Shown here one piece after another: positions 47,732-56,057 of a DNA stretch of 64,000 nucleotides. Both the position numbers and the translations under genes were made by a program. The notes below the pieces were generated by a model. It saw only the letters and a list, made by a program, of their open reading frames with translations. It was not told where the DNA came from and searched no databases. The stretch comes from Pseudomonas fragi (lineage in GTDB: Bacteria > Pseudomonadota > Gammaproteobacteria > Pseudomonadales > Pseudomonadaceae), in assembly GCF_025426255.1 (NCBI RefSeq), contig NZ_CP104861.1, positions 3,720,001-3,784,000 on the forward strand, read 5' to 3'. Position 1 is the stretch's first letter. Every line of letters starts with the position of its first letter.

Positions 47732-48073
47732 AAGTTTAATGTTGCACTGGCGACGGCCTGCGCACAGACGAAGGGCGCAGCCCCTGACCGGATCAATGAC
47801 CAGACTGAGATTTATGCTCTGAAACACTGATCTGAACCCGGAGCATGGATAACCGTTCAATCAACAGGCGTTGAAAGCACCCAGTGCCTGGGCGGTGACG
47901 AACACCTGTCGCCGTTTTACACCCAAAGCGTGCAGGCAGGCCCGGCACAGGTGTTGAGCCAGCTATTGATTGATAACGTCAAACACCTGTTCTCGCAGCC
48001 TTCGGGCCTTGCCAGTGACTACACGAATGCTATCGCCCCGCCAGGTCGGCCAGTTGCCCACGGGCAACCGTGA
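47732..48073 (+). pseudogene. possible decayed ORF between nadA and the azoreductase gene
   Basis: One frame reads KGAAPDRINDQTEIYALKH, stops at TGA (47828-47830), then stays open for 80 codons with good GC-rich codon use: STQCLGGDEHLSPFYTQ, then AGPAQVLSQLLIDNVKHLFS. No ATG with a ribosome site begins the second part, and its end runs into the convergent azoreductase gene. This looks like the C-terminal remnant of a lost protein broken by a stop. I do not recognise the family. The 443-base gap between the flanking genes holds nothing else that I see. Confidence 0.35.
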
Positions 48074-48632
48074 GTGCCGCGGCCACCGCCTCCTCGCCAA
48101 ACACCAGTCCCTGCAAGTAGACAAAGTGGATATCAAACAGCCCGAGCGTGTTGAGGGCATAACGCAGGTAATCGGTCAGAAAATCGGGTTGCCGCGCCCG
48201 CTCCCCCTGATGAAAACCACCCGACCCTACCAGCACATACACCGGACGGTCGGCGAGCAAGCCGGTTTTGCCTTCTGGCCCCGCGCTGAAGGTGCGATGG
48301 ATACGCAACACGTAGTCGATCCACAGCTTTAGCGCCGCCGGAATGGTGAAATTGTGCATGGGCGTGGCGATCACCAATATGTCACTGGCTTCCAACTCAC
48401 GGATCAGCGTCTCGGACACATCGAACACAGGAGCATCAAACGCAGTGGGTGCGGCCAGTGCCGCGCCATAGTCGATGTTCAGTGGCGGCAAGGGCTGCTC
48501 GCTCAGATCCCGCCCCACCCAGGCCAGGTCCGGGTAGCGTTGGCGTAGCGAGGCCAATAACTCTCGGGCCAGACGGCTGGCGTGGGAAAAGTGCCCGTGG
48601 GGGCTGGCGTTGATCAGCAAGGCGTTGTTCAT
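48030..48632 (-). CDS. FMN-dependent NAD(P)H:quinone/azo oxidoreductase, flavodoxin_2 family
   Basis: The 200-residue protein (from the ATG at 48632, MNNALLINASPHGHFSHASR) opens with the phosphate-binding loop NASPHGHFSHASRLA. It has ATPMHNFTIPAALKLWIDYV near residue 95, the flavin-contacting signature of AzoR/AcpD enzymes, and GSGGFHQGE near 145. It should reduce quinones or azo bonds with NADH. The frame is open to 48752, inside the GNAT gene. It overlaps that gene's stop by 4 bases, implying an operon. Confidence 0.85.
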   Translation of the reverse strand: MNNALLINASPHGHFSHASRLARELLASLRQRYPDLAWVGRDLSEQPLPPLNIDYGAALAAPTAFDAPVFDVSETLIRELEASDILVIATPMHNFTIPAALKLWIDYVLRIHRTFSAGPEGKTGLLADRPVYVLVGSGGFHQGERARQPDFLTDYLRYALNTLGLFDIHFVYLQGLVFGEEAVAAALTVARGQLADLAGR

Positions 48633-49072
48633 GGTTGCTTCCCGGTCAGGCTCTGGGTGAAGTGCATGCCATGCGCCAGCAGGCCCTGGCGGAAGTAGAA
48701 ACGCTGAGCCAGAGCCATATGCAGCCCTGTGTCCAGCACCAGTTGATTGCACTGACGGCGCACGGCCTCGTCACGAACGCCGTTCAGAAGTTTGGCCCCC
48801 AGCCCCGAGCGCTGCAAATCGGGACTGACCACCAGATCATCGACATAGATAAAGCGCGAATAGATCAGATTCTCCATCTCGCGGTATCCCGCCAGCCCAA
48901 CCAGGGTTAGCCCCTGCCAGGCGCCCAGCAGGCGATAGCCCTGAGCCACCTGACGCAGCAATTGCGTCGAATAGGCTGCAGGATCGCGCAGATGTGGGCG
49001 CAAGACGCGCATCAGGTCAAAACTGGCACGCAGGGCCGGTTCGTCCTCAAGGTGTTGCAGTGTGAAGTCCAT
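48629..49072 (-). CDS. GNAT-family N-acetyltransferase
   Basis: The 147-residue protein has one GNAT domain: strand 4 IYVDDLVVSPDLQRSGLGAK with the acetyl-CoA loop QRSGLG near residue 90, and the motif-B-like LHMALAQRFYFRQGLLAHGM near 120. It has no membrane or signal segment. It is the first gene of a two-gene operon with the azoreductase-like gene (ATGA overlap). The substrate is unknown. Confidence 0.85.
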   Translation of the reverse strand: MDFTLQHLEDEPALRASFDLMRVLRPHLRDPAAYSTQLLRQVAQGYRLLGAWQGLTLVGLAGYREMENLIYSRFIYVDDLVVSPDLQRSGLGAKLLNGVRDEAVRRQCNQLVLDTGLHMALAQRFYFRQGLLAHGMHFTQSLTGKQP

Positions 49073-49522
49073 GATGGTCAGCCATAAGGATAGATAGCTC
49101 CACTGTAGAGCTGCAACGGCATAGCACCTAGAGCCACAAAACGACTAAACAACCAGGCCATGATAGTTGCGCTACACCACCGAGGTGTAACCAAACCCGG
49201 CAGTCACATGATTTCACTCAGGGATTCCAACCAAAGTCCCGGCTGTTTCGCACTTAAAACAAAACCCCGAATTAACACGTGTATCCGTTACTTACCGAAG
49301 CACCACTTTCTCGCAACTTCATTTGGCTCGCGCTGAACATGGGCATTTTTGTGCCAGAACAGAAACGTTGTTTTATATATGAAACAAGCCAATTAACCGA
49401 ATAAACACTCAACTTACTGATTAACAACAGATTTCAAACATAAAACTTAACCATAAATACTTTGGCATTGTTCATGCACTAAACACCGTATCACCTATAA
49501 AACAGACCAGAGACCCTTCCCA
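49073..49522 (+). promoter_or_regulatory. AT-rich control region upstream of the catabolic operon
   Basis: This 450-base gap has no gene I can support. Its second half is clearly richer in A/T than its surroundings, as expected for a transferred or regulated promoter. Two small palindromes stand out: TACACC-ACCGA-GGTGTA at 49173-49189, and TTGTTT-TATATATG-AAACAA at 49368-49387. The second could be an IclR-type operator for the regulator encoded at 54422. A firm -35/-10 pair could not be fixed. Confidence 0.45.
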
Positions 49523-50374
49523 ATGGCTGTGAAAGAGATGTTCGCCGTCGCGCCGCAATGGAACAACGCCGCTCCCAAGGAAGATATGGAGCCCACCGAA
49601 ATTGAATTCCGCAATGTCGGAAAGTGCTTCCCGGCCAAAGGAAAGTCCGAAGCCCCCTTCGCCATCCGCGAGGTAAATTTCAAGATTCGCCGTGGCGAAG
49701 TGGTGTCGATCATCGGCCCCTCCGGTTGCGGCAAAAGCACCATCCTGAACATGGGCTCCGGTCTGTATCGCCCCACCGAAGGCGAAGTCTTCGTCGGCGG
49801 TGAAGCGGTTACCGGCCCGGTTCGCCAGGTCGCGTTCATGCTGCAAAAAGACCTGCTCATGCCGTGGCGCAGTATCCGCCGCAACGTCGAGCTGGGCCTT
49901 GAGATTCAAGGTGTACCCGCGGCCAAGCGCCAAGCCGTGGCCAAGGATCTGCTCGACCGCTGCCACCTGCACGGTTTTGCCGACCACTACCCGTTCCAGC
50001 TATCAGGCGGCATGCGCCAACGCGCAGCCCTGGCCCGCACCCTGGCCATCGACCCGCAAGTGCTGTTTCTCGATGAGCCGTTCTCGGCGCTGGATGCGCA
50101 AACCAAAATGATCCTGCAGCAAGACATGGCGCGCATGTTGTTCGATGAAAAGAAAACCGCCCTGTTCATCACCCACGACCTGATCGAAGCCATCGCCATG
50201 TCCGATCGCTTGCTGGTCATGAGCGCCCGCCCCGGCACCATCATCGAAGAAATCAGCATTGACCTGCCGTTTCGCGACAACCCGCTGGAGCGCCGCAAGC
50301 TGCCGCAAATCGGCCCGCTGGTAGGCCGCCTGATGGAATTGCTGCAAGTCGGCGCCGACACCGAACTGCATTGA
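49523..50374 (+). CDS. NitT/TauT-family ABC transporter ATP-binding protein
   Basis: The 283-residue cytoplasmic ATPase has Walker A GPSGCGKST near residue 71, the Q-loop segment FMLQKDLLMPWRSIRRNVEL near 110, signature LSGGMRQRAALARTLAI near 158, Walker B VLFLDEPFSALDAQTK and switch FITHDLIEAIAMSDR. MPWR after the Q-loop and the LSGGMRQR signature are typical of SsuB/TauB/NrtD-type importers. A 25-residue N-terminal extension precedes the domain. It is the first gene of the catabolic operon, so the pathway starts with its own uptake system. Confidence 0.92.
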   Translation: MAVKEMFAVAPQWNNAAPKEDMEPTEIEFRNVGKCFPAKGKSEAPFAIREVNFKIRRGEVVSIIGPSGCGKSTILNMGSGLYRPTEGEVFVGGEAVTGPVRQVAFMLQKDLLMPWRSIRRNVELGLEIQGVPAAKRQAVAKDLLDRCHLHGFADHYPFQLSGGMRQRAALARTLAIDPQVLFLDEPFSALDAQTKMILQQDMARMLFDEKKTALFITHDLIEAIAMSDRLLVMSARPGTIIEEISIDLPFRDNPLERRKLPQIGPLVGRLMELLQVGADTELH

Positions 50375-50412
50375 TCACGCCCTGCCGTCCCCCACCTGTT
50401 TGAGGAGTCCGC

Positions 50413-51414
50413 ATGTTCAAGTCTGTGTTTCAACGTTTTAGCCAAGCCAGCGCCCTTGCCTTGAGCCTGGGCGTGGCTTTCGCCGCCCAGGCGCAACCGA
50501 CCGACGTGACGTACCTGTTACCGGCACCGCCGAACCTGCCAGCGTTCGCTCCGTGGATTATTGCCAAGGAAAAGGGCTACTACGCCGCCCAGGATTTGAA
50601 CATGAACTTCATCGCAGCCAAGGGCGGGGTGGATGTGGCCAAGCAGATCGGCGCCGGTAACGCCATGCTCGGCGGCGCCATCGGCGATACCCCGATCGTG
50701 GTGCGAGCCAACGGCATTCCCGTGCGGGCCGTGGCTATCCTGGGTGCAGGCGGGGTAACGATGATCGCGACCAATGCCGCGGACAATATCAATTCGGTGG
50801 CCGACCTCAAGGGCAAGACCATGACCGTGATGTCCTACTCGGACACCACCTACTACGCCCTGCTCGCCACGCTGCGCAAAGCAGGCCTGAGCAAAACCGA
50901 TGTGAATATCCAGGCCGCAGGCCCAGCGGGGGTCTGGCAGTTGTTCACGGCCAACAAGGCCCAGGCCATGGCCGGTGTACCGGACTGGGTGGTCCAGGCC
51001 CAAGAAGCAGGCTTGAAGGTCAAGCTGATCCCGCAAGAGCAAATTTTCGAAAGCACGGCCCAGTCGATCATCGCTTCCGATGACGCCATCAAAAACCACC
51101 CGCAGATTGTACGCGGCACGGTGCAGGCAACCCTGCAGGGCATGCGCGACATCATCCAGGACCCACGTGCCGCGGCCGTGACGTTCGCCAAGGCGGTTCC
51201 GGCCTATACCGGCAAGGAAGATGAGCTGGAGAAAATCTTCAAGCTCTACGTCGAACACGTTTATGCCAACCAGCCCGTACTGGGGCGCATTGATCCGGCG
51301 CGACTCGAAGCGGTGCGCCAATTCTATGTCAGCGAAGGCATCGTCACCCGCGAGCCCAAGCTCGACGAGCTCTACACCAACCAGTTCATCGACAGCCCAA
51401 CAGCCGCGCAATAA
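50413..51414 (+). CDS. NMT1/SsuA-type periplasmic substrate-binding protein
   Basis: The 333-residue protein has a Sec signal (ALALSLGVAFAAQAQ). A two-lobed SBP follows: VTYLLPAPPNLPAFAPWIIA then EKGYYAAQDLNMNFIAAKGG at the start, typical of THI5/NMT1-like proteins, and VTMIATNAADNINSVADLKG leading to lobe II. Relatives bind sulphonates, pyrimidine precursors, nitrate or aromatic acids such as phthalate. It should determine the substrate imported by the neighbouring ATPase and permease. The gap to the ATPase gene is 38 bases, and GAGGAG precedes the ATG. Confidence 0.9.
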   Translation: MFKSVFQRFSQASALALSLGVAFAAQAQPTDVTYLLPAPPNLPAFAPWIIAKEKGYYAAQDLNMNFIAAKGGVDVAKQIGAGNAMLGGAIGDTPIVVRANGIPVRAVAILGAGGVTMIATNAADNINSVADLKGKTMTVMSYSDTTYYALLATLRKAGLSKTDVNIQAAGPAGVWQLFTANKAQAMAGVPDWVVQAQEAGLKVKLIPQEQIFESTAQSIIASDDAIKNHPQIVRGTVQATLQGMRDIIQDPRAAAVTFAKAVPAYTGKEDELEKIFKLYVEHVYANQPVLGRIDPARLEAVRQFYVSEGIVTREPKLDELYTNQFIDSPTAAQ

Positions 51415-51442
51415 CGGCCAGTGACAACAAGGTACACATACG

Positions 51443-52219
51443 ATGAAAAACCTTAACAACTCCGTGTTCGGCAGCATCGCCCTGCTGATCCTGTTTCTGG
51501 CGCTCTGGCAATGGGGCCCTGGACTGCTCGGCATGCCCGAATTTGTCATGCCAAAACTGAGCCGTGTGGCCCAGGAAGGCGTGCTGATGTGGCAAACCGG
51601 TGGCCTGCTGCAACACACCCTGATCACCGCGTTCGAGATCGTGGTCGGCTTCGCCTTGGGCGCACTGCTCGGCGTAGCGATTGGCGTATCGCTGGGGCTA
51701 TCTCCCAGCGCCGAAGCCATGCTCTCGCCGTACATTCTGGCGCTGCAAATTGCCCCGAAAGTGGCCTTCGCCCCGCTGTTTGTGATGTGGCTGGGCTACA
51801 CCATCTACCCGAAGATTTTGATCGCGATCCTGATCGTGTTCTTCCCGGTAATGATCAACGTGCTCTCCGCCATCCGTACCGTAGACCCGGACATGATCAA
51901 CCTGGTGCGCACCATGAGCGCCAGCCGCTGGCAGATCTTCCGTCTGGTGGAGTTCCCGTCCGCCATGGCCGCGCTGTTCTCCGGCCTGCGTATCGCATCG
52001 ACCCTGGCCGTGATCGGCGTCACCGTGGGTGAGCTGGTCGGCGGCAATCAGGGCCTGGGGTTCCTGCTGGTCGACGCCGAGGGCCAAGGCAATACAGCTG
52101 GCGTATTCGTCGCCATCGTCATGCTCACCCTGATCGGCGTATTGGCTTACGGCGCCGTGGTCTGGGCCGAGAAGCGCGTCCTGCATTACATGCCTAAAGC
52201 CATGCTGAGTACCCAATGA
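51443..52219 (+). CDS. NitT/TauT-family ABC transporter permease
   Basis: The 258-residue protein has about six transmembrane helices and the BPD permease EAA-type loop VRTMSASRWQIFRLVEFPSA near residue 165. The segment PYILALQIAPKVAFAPLFVM and GEQVGGNQGLGF-like closing (GELVGGNQGLGFLLVDAEG) are typical of SsuC/TauC. It completes a three-part importer with the two upstream genes, and its stop codon overlaps the start of the next SDR gene, tying uptake to catabolism. Confidence 0.92.
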   Translation: MKNLNNSVFGSIALLILFLALWQWGPGLLGMPEFVMPKLSRVAQEGVLMWQTGGLLQHTLITAFEIVVGFALGALLGVAIGVSLGLSPSAEAMLSPYILALQIAPKVAFAPLFVMWLGYTIYPKILIAILIVFFPVMINVLSAIRTVDPDMINLVRTMSASRWQIFRLVEFPSAMAALFSGLRIASTLAVIGVTVGELVGGNQGLGFLLVDAEGQGNTAGVFVAIVMLTLIGVLAYGAVVWAEKRVLHYMPKAMLSTQ

Positions 52220-52983
52220 TGAGCGCTCATAAATCGTTACTTGAAGGGCGCCGGGTGCTGGTCACCGGCGGTGCTCGCGGGTTGGGTTATGCCTTTGCCA
52301 GGGCTATTGGCCAGGCCGGTGCCCAGGTGGTGATCGCCGATATTCTCGCCGAGCGCGTGCAGCAGTCAGCCGCCGAACTGGTCGCTGAAGGGCTCAACGT
52401 GTATGGGGTAACTGTCGATCTGGCGCAGCCCGCTTCGATCGATGCCTGCGTCGCGCAAACCGTGCACTTGCTGGGTGGGCTCGACGGGCTGGTGAACAAT
52501 GCCTCGATCACCAACTCCGGCGGCAAAACCTGCGAAGAGCTGCACATCGACACCTGGGACCAGGTCATGCAGGTCAACGTGCGCGGTACCTGGCTGATGA
52601 CCAAAGCCTGCCTGCCCGCCCTGCGCAATAGCGGCCAGGGCGCCATCGTCAACCTGGCCTCCGATACCCCGCTATGGGGCGCGCCAAACCTGTTGGCGTA
52701 TGTCGCGAGCAAGGGCGCAATCATCGCCATGACCCGCAGCCTGGCCCGCGAACTGGGCGTCGACAACATCACGGTCAATGCCATTGCCCCCGGCCTGGTG
52801 CTGGTCGAGGCCACCGCCTACGTGCCCGAAGCACGTCACCGCTTGTACAACGACCGCCGGGCCATACAGCGCCCGCAACTGCCCGAAGACGTCAGCGGCG
52901 CCGTGCTGTTCGCGCTGTCCGACCTTGCCCGCTTTATCACTGGACAAACCCTGCCGGTCAACGGCGGGTTCGTCATGCCTTGA
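52216..52983 (+). CDS. short-chain dehydrogenase/reductase (canonical active site)
   Basis: The 255-residue classical SDR has cofactor loop VTGGARGLGYAFARAIG near residue 15, VNNASITNSGG near 93, catalytic Tyr-x3-Lys in LLAYVASKGAIIAMTRSLAR near 160 and the closing ITGQTLPVNGGFVMP. It probably oxidises or reduces an alcohol/ketone or dihydrodiol intermediate with NAD(P)(H). It starts in ATGATGAG, overlapping the permease stop by 4 bases, and contrasts with the second SDR at 55260, which lacks the catalytic pair. Confidence 0.88.
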   Translation: MMSAHKSLLEGRRVLVTGGARGLGYAFARAIGQAGAQVVIADILAERVQQSAAELVAEGLNVYGVTVDLAQPASIDACVAQTVHLLGGLDGLVNNASITNSGGKTCEELHIDTWDQVMQVNVRGTWLMTKACLPALRNSGQGAIVNLASDTPLWGAPNLLAYVASKGAIIAMTRSLARELGVDNITVNAIAPGLVLVEATAYVPEARHRLYNDRRAIQRPQLPEDVSGAVLFALSDLARFITGQTLPVNGGFVMP

Positions 52984-52996
52984 ACTGGAGACAGCC

Positions 52997-53536
52997 ATGA
53001 CCGATTTATCCGCACAGCAAGACACCCCAAAAAGCTGGGAACAGCCCGCCGGCAGCGACCTCGCCAGTTGGATGAAAAGCCGTATCGCCCGCTATGAAAC
53101 GCGCCAGTACGACTGGAACGCACTGAAGTTCCAGGCCGACTACGACCCAAAATTCCGCCGTGCGCAAATGCGTTACATCGGCACCGGCGGTACGGGTGTG
53201 AGCACTGACATGAACACCATCCCGTCAGAGAATTTCACCTTTTCGACCATGGTGATTCCGGCCGGCCACGAAGGCCCACCACACCTGCACACCGACGTTG
53301 AAGAAGTGTTCTTCGTGCTGCGCGGCACACTCAAGGTGGTGATCGAGAAAGACGGCGAGCGGTTCGAAACCATCCTCACCGACCGCGATGTGATCTCCGT
53401 GCCGCCCGGTGTGTATCGCGAAGAGATCAACATCGGCGATGAAGACGCGTTGATGTGCGTGATGCTCGGCGCAAAAAAACCGCTGACCCCGACTTACCCG
53501 CCAGAGCACCCTCTGGCCTCGATCAAACGCGGATAA
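52997..53536 (+). CDS. cupin-domain protein
   Basis: The 179-residue protein has a charged N-terminal 80 residues and one cupin barrel. Motif 1 is GPPHLHTDVEEVFFVLRG (two His and one Glu metal ligands) near residue 92; motif 2 falls in the region ILTDRDVISVPPGVYREEIN, without an obvious His at the usual place, so the metal set may be incomplete. It may be a small ring-cleavage or isomerase-type enzyme of the pathway, or a sensor. The ATG at 52997 follows GGAG, 13 bases after the SDR stop. Confidence 0.8.
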   Translation: MTDLSAQQDTPKSWEQPAGSDLASWMKSRIARYETRQYDWNALKFQADYDPKFRRAQMRYIGTGGTGVSTDMNTIPSENFTFSTMVIPAGHEGPPHLHTDVEEVFFVLRGTLKVVIEKDGERFETILTDRDVISVPPGVYREEINIGDEDALMCVMLGAKKPLTPTYPPEHPLASIKRG

Positions 53537-53540
53537 CGCC

Positions 53541-54425
53541 ATGCTCCACGCCACCGATCATCTAACCCCGACGCTGACCGCCGACCTTGAAGCAAGGCTG
53601 GCCGTTAACTTCCCCCTGCGCACGCTGGACGTCGCAGGCGGGCGTCAAAGCTTGCGCGAATGCGGGAGCGGGCCGGCCATTGTGCTGTTGCACGGTATTG
53701 GCTCTGGCGCGGCGTCCTGGTTGGCGGTGGCGCAGTTGCTGGCGCAACGCGTACGGGTAATTGCCTGGGATGCCCCCGGCTACGGGGAGTCCAGCCCGCT
53801 ACGTTCGCTGGCCCCGGATGCATCCGACTACGCCGAGCGCCTGCGGCAAATGCTCGACGCACTGGATATTGAGCGTTGTGTGCTGGTGGGCCATTCCCTT
53901 GGTGCAATCACGGCAACGGCCTTCGCCAGCGGCGCACAGCAACAACGGGTAAGCCGACTGGTGTTGATCAGCCCGGCCCAGGGCTATGGCCATCCATCGC
54001 GCAAGATTCAGGGCCAGGCCGTGCGTCTAAAACGCCTGGCCGACCTCGAATACCCAGGCATTCAGGCCATGGCCGAGCAACGCAGTGCCTACATGCTTTC
54101 ACCCGGCGCCAGCCCCAAGGATCACGCCTGGGTGCGCTGGAACATGGCGCGGCTTAACCCCGAGGGTTATCGCCAGGCCATTGAACTGCTGTGCGGCGAT
54201 GACCTGCTGCGCCACCCCCCGCTGTCGATGCCGTGCGACGTGCATTGCGGCGCCGCCGACGGCATCACCACACCCGACAGCTGCCGGGTACTGGCCCAGA
54301 CCTTGGGCGCCAGCTTCAGCCTGATTGACAGCGCAGGACATGCCAGCCCTATCGAACAACCCTATGCGGTGGCAGGCCAACTGGCCATTGCCATCAAACA
54401 ATCCCTGACAGGTGCATCGCTATGA
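53541..54425 (+). CDS. alpha/beta-fold hydrolase
   Basis: The 294-residue hydrolase has the oxyanion segment AIVLLHGIGSGAASWLAV near residue 48, nucleophile elbow VLVGHSLGAITATAFASG near 113, a candidate acid in CGAADGITTPDSC near 235 and the His in IDSAGHASPIEQPYAV near 260. It resembles meta-cleavage product hydrolases and enol-lactonases, which would fit after the VOC dioxygenase in a ring-cleavage route. Its end overlaps the IclR start by 4 bases. Confidence 0.85.
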   Translation: MLHATDHLTPTLTADLEARLAVNFPLRTLDVAGGRQSLRECGSGPAIVLLHGIGSGAASWLAVAQLLAQRVRVIAWDAPGYGESSPLRSLAPDASDYAERLRQMLDALDIERCVLVGHSLGAITATAFASGAQQQRVSRLVLISPAQGYGHPSRKIQGQAVRLKRLADLEYPGIQAMAEQRSAYMLSPGASPKDHAWVRWNMARLNPEGYRQAIELLCGDDLLRHPPLSMPCDVHCGAADGITTPDSCRVLAQTLGASFSLIDSAGHASPIEQPYAVAGQLAIAIKQSLTGASL

Positions 54426-55258
54426 CAGATTCAGAACTGCCCAAGGACGCTCAGGACAAATATATCGTGCCGGGCCTGGAGCGCGGCTTGCTGCTGCTGT
54501 GCGAGTTCACGCGCAGCAACCGCACCCTGACCGCCCCCGAGCTGGCGCGGCGTCTGGCCCTGCCGCGCTCGACGATTTTTCGTCTGCTGACCACCCTTGA
54601 AACCATGGGTTTCGTCACCCGCAGCGGCAACGAATACCGCCTCGGCATGTCGGTACTGCGCCTGGGCTTCGAGTACCTGGCCTCGCTGGAACTGACCGAG
54701 CTGGGGCAACCGTTGCTCGCGCGTTTGTGTGACCGGGTCAACTATCCGAGCAACCTGGTGGTCCGCGATGGCCGCTCCATCGTGTACGTGGCCAAGGTCT
54801 CGCCACCGTCGGTGTTCTCCAGCGCAGTCAACGTCGGCACCCGCCTGCCCGCACACGCCACGGTGCTGGGGCGCATCCTGCTGGAAGACCTGTCACTGAG
54901 CGAATTACGCGAGCTGTTCCCCGAAGAACATCTTGAACAGCACTCCCCCTGCACGCCAAAAACCGCCCTGGAACTGTTCGACATGGTACAGGCAGACCGC
55001 GAGCGCGGTTTCGTCAGCGGCGAAGGTTTCTTCGAGTCGTCGATCTCCACCGTTGCCGCTCCGGTGCGCGATGAGTCAAGCAGGATTGTTGCCGCCCTGG
55101 GGGTGACCATTCCCACCGCGCAGATTGCCCACGTCAACTTCAACGAGTTGCTGCTGCAAGTGCGCCGCAGCGCCGACGAGCTGTCGCGGTTGCTCAACTA
55201 CAACAGCGGCGCGGCCAACGATGGCCACAACCGCGTCACCGCCTTGATGAGGGATTGA
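54422..55258 (+). CDS. IclR-family transcriptional regulator (PcaR/PobR-like)
   Basis: The 278-residue protein has a winged HTH, LTAPELARRLALPRSTIFRL near residue 36, and the effector domain with SNLVVRDGRSIVYVAKV near 115, LPAHATVLGRILLEDLS near 145 and ESSISTVAAPVRDESSRIVA near 207. The opening GLERGLLLLCEFTRSNRT matches the PcaR/PcaU/PobR branch, which controls aromatic acid degradation. It is encoded inside the operon it most likely controls, overlapping the hydrolase gene. Confidence 0.9.
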   Translation: MTDSELPKDAQDKYIVPGLERGLLLLCEFTRSNRTLTAPELARRLALPRSTIFRLLTTLETMGFVTRSGNEYRLGMSVLRLGFEYLASLELTELGQPLLARLCDRVNYPSNLVVRDGRSIVYVAKVSPPSVFSSAVNVGTRLPAHATVLGRILLEDLSLSELRELFPEEHLEQHSPCTPKTALELFDMVQADRERGFVSGEGFFESSISTVAAPVRDESSRIVAALGVTIPTAQIAHVNFNELLLQVRRSADELSRLLNYNSGAANDGHNRVTALMRD

Positions 55259-55259
55259 G

Positions 55260-56057
55260 ATGAGCCTCTATCAACTGCAAGGCAGCACCGCGATTGTCAC
55301 CGGTGGTTCTTCGGGAATTGGCCTGGCCTGCGTCGAACTGTTGCTCGAAGCCGGCGCCGCCGTAGCTTTATGCGGGCGTAACGAAGAACGTTTGCGCAAC
55401 GCCGAAGCCACCTTGCGCCAACGCTTCCCCGAAGCACGCCTGCTTGCCCAGGTGTGCAATGTGCTAGACGCAGAGTCAGTGAAGTCCTTTGCCGCCGCCA
55501 GCCTCGCAGCACTTGGCCCGGCGAGTATCTTGATCAACAACGCAGGCCAGGGCCGGGTATCGACCTTTGCCGATACCACGGACAGCGACTGGGCCGAAGA
55601 GTTGAACCTGAAGTTTTTCTCGGTGATCAACCCGGTCCGCGCCTTTATGACCCAGCTGCAAAGCCAGCCCGACGCCGCCATCGTCTGCGTCAATTCACTG
55701 CTGGCCAGCCAACCGGAACCGCACATGGTCGCCACCTCGGCCGCCCGCGCCGGAGTGATGAACCTGGTGCGTTCAATGGCCACCGAATTTGCCCCTGAGG
55801 GCATTCGAGTCAACGGCATTCTGATCGGCCTGGTCGAGTCAGGCCAATGGCGCCGTCGCTTCGAGGCCCGGGAAGAGCGCGAGCTCGACTGGTCCCGATG
55901 GACCGCCCAACTGGCGCAACGCAAACACATTCCCTTGGGGCGTCTGGGCCTGCCGATTGAAGCGGCCCGCGCGATCCTGTTTTTGGCTTCGCCTTTGTCC
56001 TCGTACACCACAGGCAGCCATATCGATGTTTCTGGAGGTCTGTCCCGCCATGCGTAA
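55260..56057 (+). CDS. SDR-family protein with replaced catalytic Tyr and Lys
   Basis: The 265-residue protein keeps the SDR nucleotide loop IVTGGSSGIGLACVELLLEA near residue 10, LINNAGQG near 92 and the C-terminal YTTGSHIDVSGGLSRHA. At the active site, where the family has YSASK, it reads HMVATSAARAGVMNLVRSMA, so the catalytic Tyr is Thr and the Lys is Arg (near residues 160-164). The protein may bind NAD(P) yet catalyse something other than normal hydride transfer. It starts one base after the IclR stop and overlaps the ThDP gene by 8 bases. Confidence 0.85.
   Translation: MSLYQLQGSTAIVTGGSSGIGLACVELLLEAGAAVALCGRNEERLRNAEATLRQRFPEARLLAQVCNVLDAESVKSFAAASLAALGPASILINNAGQGRVSTFADTTDSDWAEELNLKFFSVINPVRAFMTQLQSQPDAAIVCVNSLLASQPEPHMVATSAARAGVMNLVRSMATEFAPEGIRVNGILIGLVESGQWRRRFEAREERELDWSRWTAQLAQRKHIPLGRLGLPIEAARAILFLASPLSSYTTGSHIDVSGGLSRHA

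Noticed and set aside
54422..55258. Idea that the operon splits into two at the IclR gene
   Set aside because: The regulator overlaps the upstream hydrolase by 4 bases and the next gene starts one base after its stop, leaving no room for a promoter outside coding sequence; an internal promoter remains possible but is not visible.
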